In this document: positions 57,985 to 64,000 of the stretch, one piece after another | Layout of the letters: the number at the start of each line of letters is the position of its first letter | Numbering within the stretch: position 1 is the first letter of the stretch | Assembly (NCBI GenBank): GCA_903904835.1 | Contig: CAIVEI010000102.1 | Span: 1-64,000, forward strand | Direction of reading: 5' to 3' | Source of the DNA: an uncultured Schlesneria sp. | GTDB lineage: Bacteria > Planctomycetota > Planctomycetia > Planctomycetales > Planctomycetaceae | Length of the DNA: 64,000 nucleotides | Position numbers and translations under genes: made by a program | Notes under the pieces: generated by a model | What the model was told of the DNA's origin: nothing | What the model saw: the letters and a program-made list of their open reading frames with translations, nothing else | Database searches by the model: none

Positions 57985-59235
57985 TTATTTCTGAACCCAG
58001 AATTCCGTGCCAAAGACTTCGGCGACTCCAGTCACGACAATTGTCGTACCGACGGGAGGACCCTGTTCGAGCACCGCCCATTTATCAACCACCTGTTTCA
58101 CTTGAACTCGCCGCCGAACATATTTGTGATCAGGCCGCTGTTCGTAAATCCAAGATCCCCCGTGGATATCCTGGACGACCGCAGACCAGGGGATGGCTCG
58201 TTGCTCCAGATCGACGCGAAGTGGCAGTTGAACGCTGACACGCTGCCCAGGTCGTAGTTTTCCCTGGGAATTTGGAAGGGAGTAGTAGAGATCCACTGTT
58301 GAAGCCAATGCGGTGGCCGTGGGAGGGGCCGCAAGCGGTTCGGCCTTAATTCGTTCTTGACCTGGGCGTGACGCCAGTTCGCCAATCGAGGCGGGTTGAT
58401 CAATCGCCAGGTCATCGGTCTCACCCACGTACACGGGGACACGAATCCAAAGTGATTCCGTATTCATGATTTCGAATAACGGTGCCCCGGCCATGACGAC
58501 TTCACCGGGCAATGCGTGCATTGCTCGAATGATGCCTGCTTGAGGGGCTTCGATCACAAGTGGCGTCTGTTCGTTGTTTGATTCTTCATCCAACTGAGTT
58601 TCATCGACGATTTTTTTACGTGACATCGCCGCTTCCAACGCTTTTTCACTCAATGTCAGTTGTGCTTTTGCCTCATCAACGACCCGTTTGCTCCCTGCAC
58701 CGTCTTTGTCTAACCGTTCGGCGCGGTTCAGGGCAATCCGAGCCGCGTCAACTTGTGTTTGAGCCTGTTGGACAAGCCCCGCTGCGTCGGCTCGCTGCGT
58801 GGCGACCCCGTTTCGTGCCATGGCGAGAGCCGTTCGGTCTGACGGAGTCAGGACCATTGGCAGTAGCGTCAAGATTGGCTGCTTTCCGACAACAATTGCA
58901 CCTGCCTTGGCGGGCTTGGCTCCATTCGGCACTTGAAGCTGGCCGGCGACTGTGGCTGATACCGTGATCGTCGCATCCGTGGGCAGGGTCACCTCGCCGC
59001 CATACGTACGATGCTGAGGTAACGCACGCATTTCGATGGCTGCCGTTTCGATGCCAAGGCGTTTCTCTGCTTCTTCAGTCAGCTCGACTGTCGTCAGCGT
59101 GTCTTCTTTGACTGCCCCGGTGACTTTTGACGGAGGAGTCTGTTTTGACGACGTCGTCGAGGCAGGTTGGCAACCGGCAACAAACAAGATCAGTCCCACA
59201 CCCAGGCAAACACGTTGGCCGACAAACAAAGTCAT
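57985..59235 (-). CDS. RND efflux periplasmic adaptor (HlyD/CusB-like lipoprotein)
   Basis: The 416-residue protein starts at ATG 59235. A lipoprotein signal with lipobox LFVAGC places it in the envelope. A hairpin domain (residues about 140-210, Ala/Leu-rich coiled coil AKAQLTLSEKALEAAMS) lies between barrel-sandwich segments, with the GTVEV/AGIIRAMHALPGEVV lipoyl-like text of membrane-fusion proteins. It bridges the pump to an outer-membrane channel. The pump gene follows after 136 bp on the same strand. Confidence 0.9.
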   Translation of the reverse strand: MTLFVGQRVCLGVGLILFVAGCQPASTTSSKQTPPSKVTGAVKEDTLTTVELTEEAEKRLGIETAAIEMRALPQHRTYGGEVTLPTDATITVSATVAGQLQVPNGAKPAKAGAIVVGKQPILTLLPMVLTPSDRTALAMARNGVATQRADAAGLVQQAQTQVDAARIALNRAERLDKDGAGSKRVVDEAKAQLTLSEKALEAAMSRKKIVDETQLDEESNNEQTPLVIEAPQAGIIRAMHALPGEVVMAGAPLFEIMNTESLWIRVPVYVGETDDLAIDQPASIGELASRPGQERIKAEPLAAPPTATALASTVDLYYSLPNSQGKLRPGQRVSVQLPLRVDLEQRAIPWSAVVQDIHGGSWIYEQRPDHKYVRRRVQVKQVVDKWAVLEQGPPVGTTIVVTGVAEVFGTEFWVQK

Positions 59236-59357
59236 ATTGGTATCTTAAAAATGGCTTTAAAGTTACATATTGAGGGAGTTTAACAGAGCAATGTCACCGT
59301 CCGCGAGGAAGTAACTGCCCCTTCGACATTGAATCACAAAGAATCGCGAAATTATCG

Positions 59358-60248
59358 CTACGACTGTTTTCGAACCTTCACCAGCGTCACCTCGTTCCCC
59401 TTTTCGTTGTACTGAACCTCGTCCATGAACGCATGCATTAACATCACGCCACGGCCTGAAGGGCGAGTGAGGTTTTCAGGATCAGTCGGGTCAGGAAGCT
59501 TTTTGACATCAAAACCAGGGCCTCCGTCACGAATAACAAAGCGAGTTTCTTCTGTCGTCGTCTGAGCGTCGATTTCAATGAAGCGATTTTTATAGGGAAG
59601 TTCGTTTTGACGTTGGGAGACAAGATTGTAAAAGCTGGAGTCAGAGGCTTCTTTGAGCGTCGAGCTGACTTCTAAGTTTCCGTGGTACAAGGCATTCAGT
59701 AATGCCTCTTCCAATACAAGTCCGATTCGAAGACGTGACGACTGGTTCAAAGTCCAAATCTGTGCCACTCTCTTTTGCAAATATTTTGAAAGCGACTGAC
59801 ATTCCTCGACCCGGTTGGTCAGTTGAAACGATTCGGAATGGACACGAAGTCGATTCATCAGCAGGTTTTCTTCTCGGTCTTCGTTCGCTTCCGATAATAC
59901 CATTTGCGCCGTTTCCATCAGACGTTTCGCTAGAGTTCGTTTGGCAACGTAACTTGACGCTCCGGCTTTCAACGCTTCAACCGCGAGTTCTTCACTGCCG
60001 GTCGCGGTCATGAGAATAATCGGCGTTTGCAATCCTTCCTTGCGAACTGCAGCCACCATCTCCAAACCGTTCATGGCTGGCATTTGCATATCGGTGACTA
60101 CAAGATCCGGCTGGTGATTGCGAATCGATTCTAACCCTGCATTTCCGTCTTCAGCATAAATCACACGACAACCAAGTTGTTTGCCGAGAATGCCACCAGC
60201 TAAAGCTCGATCGAGTGGTGAATCGTCGACGATCAGCACCAGAGTCAT
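59358..60248 (-). CDS. Response regulator fused to RsbW-like HATPase (serine kinase/anti-sigma type)
   Basis: The 296-residue protein starts at ATG 60248 after GGAGAG. Residues 1-120 are a receiver domain with VLIVDDSPLDR, the phospho-acceptor in VVTDMQMPAMNG, and conserved threonine/lysine positions (MTATGS, SSYVAKR). From about residue 140 to the end lies an ATPase of the RsbW/SpoIIAB class: N box EEALLNALYHGN and G boxes RDGGPGFD and SGRGVMLM. The fusion suggests phosphorylation-controlled anti-sigma or anti-anti-sigma kinase activity. It follows the hybrid kinase by 39 bp. Confidence 0.9.
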   Translation of the reverse strand: MTLVLIVDDSPLDRALAGGILGKQLGCRVIYAEDGNAGLESIRNHQPDLVVTDMQMPAMNGLEMVAAVRKEGLQTPIILMTATGSEELAVEALKAGASSYVAKRTLAKRLMETAQMVLSEANEDREENLLMNRLRVHSESFQLTNRVEECQSLSKYLQKRVAQIWTLNQSSRLRIGLVLEEALLNALYHGNLEVSSTLKEASDSSFYNLVSQRQNELPYKNRFIEIDAQTTTEETRFVIRDGGPGFDVKKLPDPTDPENLTRPSGRGVMLMHAFMDEVQYNEKGNEVTLVKVRKQS

Positions 60249-60287
60249 TGATAATCTCTCCGCATTCGCGACAGGAACGCTAGTCCT

Positions 60288-62417
60288 TTAGCCATTCTTC
60301 CTGAGAAATAATGAGACCGCATCCATTAATCGAACATATTGTCCACGACATTCTGGCCACATCGACATGGCTTCGTCGAGATCCCCTTCTGCGGCAGCTT
60401 TTTCAAGCCGGGACATCGAAGCACAAGCCAGATGACCACCAACATTGTCCGCCGAAGACTTGAGCGAATGAGCCATACGACGGGTTGCCGTTTGATCTCG
60501 TTCGTTTAAGTGAGTTTGCAAGCTTTCAATCCAATCGGGGCAAATCTGAATAAACATCTCAGCGATCTGTTGAAGCAGGTCTTCGTCGCCGCCGACACGC
60601 TCAAGGGCCGCAGCACGATCAAAAGCATCGCCCGTGATCACAGGCGTTTCGACGACACCGCTTGCGAGCTGTGGTGTTGTTGAGTCTTCAATCGGTGCTG
60701 AAATCAGAGCTTGAATCTGTTCAAACAATTCTGTGCGGTTGATGGGTTTGGTGGCAAAGTCATTGCAACCGGCGTCGGTACATTTCTGGCGGTCTCCCTG
60801 CATCACGTTCGCGGTCAATGCCAGGATCGGCCGAGTCCATCCGCGAGCACGAAGTTCGGCGGTGGCAGCGTACCCATCCAGAATCGGCATCTGCATATCC
60901 ATCAACACAATCTGGAAGGGATGGCCATCGGAAATCGAAGCGAGGGCAGCATCAACAGCTTTGCGCCCGTTATCGACGATCGTGACGTCGGCTCCGAGTT
61001 TGCGAAGGAACGAACCGATCAACAGTTGATTGTCTGGGCCGTCCTCTGCCAGAAGTATGCGTCCTGACAATCTCGCATCGGCTGATCCAATGACGGGAGA
61101 CGCCAGTTTGCCAATCGACGACGGACGATCATGCCACTTCGCATCAACGATGGAATCCGTCCCAATATGTACTCGAAACGTGCTGCCGACACCTTTTTGA
61201 CTCGTTGCAACAACGTCGCCACCCAGCATTCTTGCCAGTCGACGGCTGATTGAAAGACCCAGGCCAGTCCCTCCAAACCGTCTTGCCATGGATTCGTCTG
61301 CTTGCATAAACGGCGAGAATAATCGGGCAAGTTGCTCGTCTGACATCCCGATACCCGTATCGACAACGTCGCATTGCAGCCACAGTTGACGATCCTGGTT
61401 TGCCGCTCGACACACGTTGCCATTTTCATCGAGCATACTCATACGCAGGCTGACGTGTCCCCGTTCCGTAAACTTGATTCCGTTACTGATCAGGTTCATC
61501 AGGATCTGACGCAGTCGAGTTGGGTCGCTTTCGATCAAATCCGGAATCGGGCCGTCATAGATCAGTGACAGTCCAATCTGTTTCGAGGCGGCACGGACTT
61601 GCAATGCCGAGATCACATCCGCCGCCAATTCGCCCGGCGAGAACTTCAGTCGTTCAATCTCTAATCGTTCTGCTTCGATCTTCGACAAGTCCAGGATGTC
61701 ATTGATCAATTGCAGTAGATGATGACCATTCCGCAAAATCGTCTCGGTTGCCGCAGTTCGTTCGTCGGAAGTGTAATCGGGATCGAGCAGGTTTTCGGCG
61801 AATCCAAGAATCGCCGTCAGCGGAGTCCGAATCTCGTGACTCATATTCGCAAGAAAGAGACTTTTCGCACGATTGGCCGCCTCGGCGACGTCGGCTTGAG
61901 ACCGAATCGTTTCGTTTGCGAGTACCAGCAATTGAGACTGTGCAATCAGCAACGTGTGCACGTCGAGCAACCGAAACTCGCTGACATCCCGGACAACGAC
62001 CGGTTCGTACACTCGGTCAGCCGGACGATGCAGAGCAGTATGTGCTGCTTCGCTGACCAGCATATCGCTCGGTAATACAAGAGGGTCATTCCGCTCGGCT
62101 TCGAGCAATAATCGAATCGGGCGCTTTAAGTAGAGGTCTTGCCCGAATGGTCGTGACAGTTGAGCGAACAGCATCGGACGAGAAATCATCCCCAGTAGTT
62201 CGCTGCCTGAGGCGATCACGACGCCGGGAACGTCAGGAGCCGATCCGAGTTCCCGATCAACGACGCTGGTCAACATCTCCGGGGAAACAGTAACTTCAAA
62301 TGACGGAATTCCCCCGAGCGTTGTCTCCGCTGTCAGCGACTTTAACCACTCCCGCGCCGAGATATCGCCCGTCAAGTTCATGTCGTCATCGATCAGGTTG
62401 TATTGTGATTCGTTCAT
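60288..62417 (-). CDS. Hybrid sensor histidine kinase (HisKA-HATPase-REC-Hpt)
   Basis: The 709-residue kinase starts at ATG 62417; a second ATG lies at residue 13. The first about 170 residues form an unnamed sensory region resembling paired CBS-like motifs (VPGVVIASGSELLGMIS; EPVVVRDVSEFRLL). Then follow HisKA (NMSHEIRTPLTAILGF, histidine near residue 195), HATPase (MNLISNGIKFTERG; DTGIGMSDEQL; GGTGLGLSIS), a receiver (LMDMQMPILDGYAAT) and a C-terminal Hpt domain (AHSLKSSADNVGG). No membrane helix is seen, so it is probably cytoplasmic. It likely feeds phosphate to the response-regulator-HATPase protein encoded next. Confidence 0.93.
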   Translation of the reverse strand: MNESQYNLIDDDMNLTGDISAREWLKSLTAETTLGGIPSFEVTVSPEMLTSVVDRELGSAPDVPGVVIASGSELLGMISRPMLFAQLSRPFGQDLYLKRPIRLLLEAERNDPLVLPSDMLVSEAAHTALHRPADRVYEPVVVRDVSEFRLLDVHTLLIAQSQLLVLANETIRSQADVAEAANRAKSLFLANMSHEIRTPLTAILGFAENLLDPDYTSDERTAATETILRNGHHLLQLINDILDLSKIEAERLEIERLKFSPGELAADVISALQVRAASKQIGLSLIYDGPIPDLIESDPTRLRQILMNLISNGIKFTERGHVSLRMSMLDENGNVCRAANQDRQLWLQCDVVDTGIGMSDEQLARLFSPFMQADESMARRFGGTGLGLSISRRLARMLGGDVVATSQKGVGSTFRVHIGTDSIVDAKWHDRPSSIGKLASPVIGSADARLSGRILLAEDGPDNQLLIGSFLRKLGADVTIVDNGRKAVDAALASISDGHPFQIVLMDMQMPILDGYAATAELRARGWTRPILALTANVMQGDRQKCTDAGCNDFATKPINRTELFEQIQALISAPIEDSTTPQLASGVVETPVITGDAFDRAAALERVGGDEDLLQQIAEMFIQICPDWIESLQTHLNERDQTATRRMAHSLKSSADNVGGHLACASMSRLEKAAAEGDLDEAMSMWPECRGQYVRLMDAVSLFLRKNG

Positions 62418-62760
62418 GAGGTTCAGCCACGTTCAGTTTTTAACACGGCGAGCTGAGGCGATCGGATTGTACTCTTCAATCATGCTGGTCTACCAACCTG
62501 CAGAAAATGATGAAGAATTGATGAAGATTTGAAGAGGAGGGCACGATCGATGAAATCCTCTCGACATCCAGGCGAGCCGGGGATGTCAATCCCAGGATTC
62601 TTCTCCCCGACTGAAACCAAACAGTCTAAAAACGCAAAAGTGTTGAAAAGAATTTAAAAAAATTCAAAATAAAATGAAACATGAGCGACTTTCAAGTCTT
62701 CTGATTAGCGAAAATGAGTGCTGATCAGTGTTCCGATCTTTCTCTTCGTCGTTTTCAGCT
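62418..62760. other. Intergenic upstream of the hybrid kinase
   Basis: It contains the promoter region of the hybrid kinase gene and an A-rich stretch at 62620-62680 (AAAAGTGTTGAAAAGAATTT). No gene or strong hairpin is evident. Confidence 0.4.
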
Positions 62761-63294
62761 TTGAGCAACTATGGCGGCGTTTGCGCAACATTGACGGAAA
62801 CCAGGCGTTTTTCGATGTTTCGGTGGTACGGACACTTGCGCAACTATGGCCAAGCTTGCGCAACGATGGTTGCGCGACGCTGGCGAGCCGGTAGCGGAGT
62901 CTCCTAGCCTCCGATCTCGAACGACGAAGTCAGTTCGACGTTGACGGAGTTTGAGCAACTCTGGCGGCGTTTGCGCAACATTGATGGAAAGCAGGCATTT
63001 TTCAATGTTTCAGTGGTACGGACACTTGCGCAACTATGGCCAAGCTTGAGCAACGACGGTGCGCGACGCTGGCCAGCCGGTAGCGGAGTCTTCTAGTCGC
63101 CGATCTCGAATGACTAAGGTTGTTCGACATTAACGGTGTTTGCGCAACTATGGGATTTTTGCGAGACATTGGTGGAATGCAGGGCTTTTTCGAAATCTCA
63201 ATGTTACGAACGCTTGCGCAACTATGGACACGCGACTCTGGCAATGCTTGCGCGACATTGGTGCGCGACGATGACCGCATTTGCGCAACTATGG
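62761..63294. repeat. 190-bp tandem repeat array carrying a 14-bp TTGCGCAACTATGG motif
   Basis: Two near-identical units start at 62761 and 62951, and a degenerate third at 63140. Each unit carries several copies of TTGCGCAACTATGG or close variants (TTGAGCAACTATGG, TTGCGCAACATTGA, TTGCGCGACGCTGG). At least 16 copies lie in 534 bp, at spacings 20, 55, 20, 14 and 81 that recur in the first two units. The core TTGCGCAA is an 8-bp palindrome. Open frames through the array exist on both strands but translate to low-complexity text, so it is probably non-coding. It is not a CRISPR. Confidence 0.85.
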
Positions 63295-64000
63295 AGCCCC
63301 TTCGAATTCTCAAAGCAAGAACAGGCTGGTGTCGAGTCTTCGAGACCCCAGCCGAAACGGCTAGAAAGTTGACCAGAAGTGAGTAGGCCATGAAAACGAA
63401 TCCATGCCATGAATTATCCACTCTTGAGGAATTTGGCGTCGGAAATGACGCAGAGTTCCTTAGGTAAATGGAGCGGAAGCTCCTGGCGAGCCGCCTGCGG
63501 CGGCTCAGTACTTTCTCAAAACTACTCTCTGCCGCTTCGGCCCGCCCACCAAAACTTCAAACAAAGCCATGATCGAACTCGTCAAAAAAGTTGGCCAAGT
63601 TGGCAAAGTTGACCAACATCCGTGTTTTATAGGCGTTTTCCAGGTTTGAACTTGGCCAACGTTGTCAAATTCCTTCGTTTTTGCGATCTCTTCGGCTCGT
63701 CCGCCGTATCGTCCAAACGCATCGTTTAACCGCGCCTCGAAGAGAAGCGAGTTATCCGGAGCAAGGAACGAAACCCGAGACGACATTCGCAAAATCGCCG
63801 CCGAAACCAAATCGCAGCGAAGTTCGTAAGTAAGCGACTGATCTCCGAACCGCCTGCGCCGTTGGCTTCGGGTAAAGCGACCAGAAAACATCCCTCATTT
63901 TCATTAAATCAGTATGCGACATAAAAATACAAGAGTTTATGTCGAATGTCAATAGGCCTCCGTGAGTCGTTTCTTAACGTTTGGAATGTGCTCCTTGATT
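63295..64000. other. Right-end non-coding or decayed region with hairpins
   Basis: No credible gene. A hairpin with 8-bp arms (GAGCCGCC/GGCGGCTC) is at 63488-63506. A 9-bp tandem repeat GTTGGCCAA-GTTGGCAAA-GTTGACCAA at 63590-63616 is partly complementary to AACTTGGCCAAC at 63649-63660. A minus-strand open frame at 63505-63891 runs through these hairpins and is judged spurious. A gene may begin beyond the right edge. Confidence 0.4.

Noticed and set aside
62761-63294. CRISPR array
   Set aside because: The repeated units are 14 bp, irregularly spaced, and the sequence between them is itself repeated at 190-bp period; no cas genes are near.
63505-63891. Minus-strand gene of 128 codons
   Set aside because: It crosses two hairpins and a 9-bp tandem repeat, has no ribosome site and no recognisable domain.

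Overview
The window looks like a stretch of a planctomycete chromosome (inference; Schlesneria/Planctomyces-like rather than a specific species). The markers are two eukaryotic-type Ser/Thr kinases, one paired with an ECF sigma factor, two PEP-CTERM proteins, MJ0042-type zinc-ribbon membrane proteins, a sulfatase, a SUMF1-domain protein, a Tat-exported Gfo/Idh/MocA oxidoreductase, DUF885 and M32 peptidases, and large TPR proteins beside ExbB/ExbD genes. GC content is about half by eye. No rRNA, tRNA, CRISPR array, transposase or phage gene was found.

Layout. 1-4702: a zinc-finger/kinase/WD40 protein running off the left edge, with an ECF sigma gene just upstream of it. 5136-8648: secreted sialidase, a tiny Lys/Ala-rich basic protein and a solitary GspE-type ATPase. 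8800-18463: serine hydrolase, DUF885 peptidase, a 1418-residue kinase with a beta-helix ectodomain, and uvrB. 18921-23121: three exported proteins (PEP-CTERM, PQQ-like propeller, G8/CEMIP-like). 23252-29124: M32 carboxypeptidase, TlpA-like thioredoxin, Gfo/Idh/MocA oxidoreductase, SUMF1 protein and ApbE. 29137-37738: guaA, two exbD genes, exbB and two TPR proteins, all on the minus strand. 38547-43023: a frameshifted PEP-CTERM gene, a heparan-sulfatase-like sulfatase and cfa. 43556-46782: a small membrane protein and two zinc-ribbon membrane proteins. 47093-52037: LplT-like MFS protein, phospholipase A2-like protein, glmM-like mutase and PIN-PhoH. 52140-62417: alcohol dehydrogenase, RsbU-type phosphatase, CusA/CusB-type RND pump, REC-HATPase regulator and hybrid histidine kinase. 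62761-63294: a non-coding tandem-repeat array dense in a 14-bp TTGCGCAACTATGG motif.

How the parts may work together. Polysaccharide use is a recurring theme: sialidase, sulfatase, G8/CEMIP-like protein and Gfo/Idh/MocA oxidoreductase. Signalling is dense: a sigma factor beside a kinase carrying a zinc anti-sigma site, a second kinase with a large extracellular domain, and a hybrid kinase followed by a response regulator fused to an RsbW-like ATPase, with an RsbU-like phosphatase across the RND pump. The exbB/exbD/TPR group looks like a proton-driven envelope machine without an obvious TonB or TolA.

The least explained features are the 14-mer array at the right end, the palindromic repeats that occupy every convergent gap longer than 100 bp, the 5-bp duplication that breaks a PEP-CTERM gene, and the zinc-ribbon membrane protein pair.
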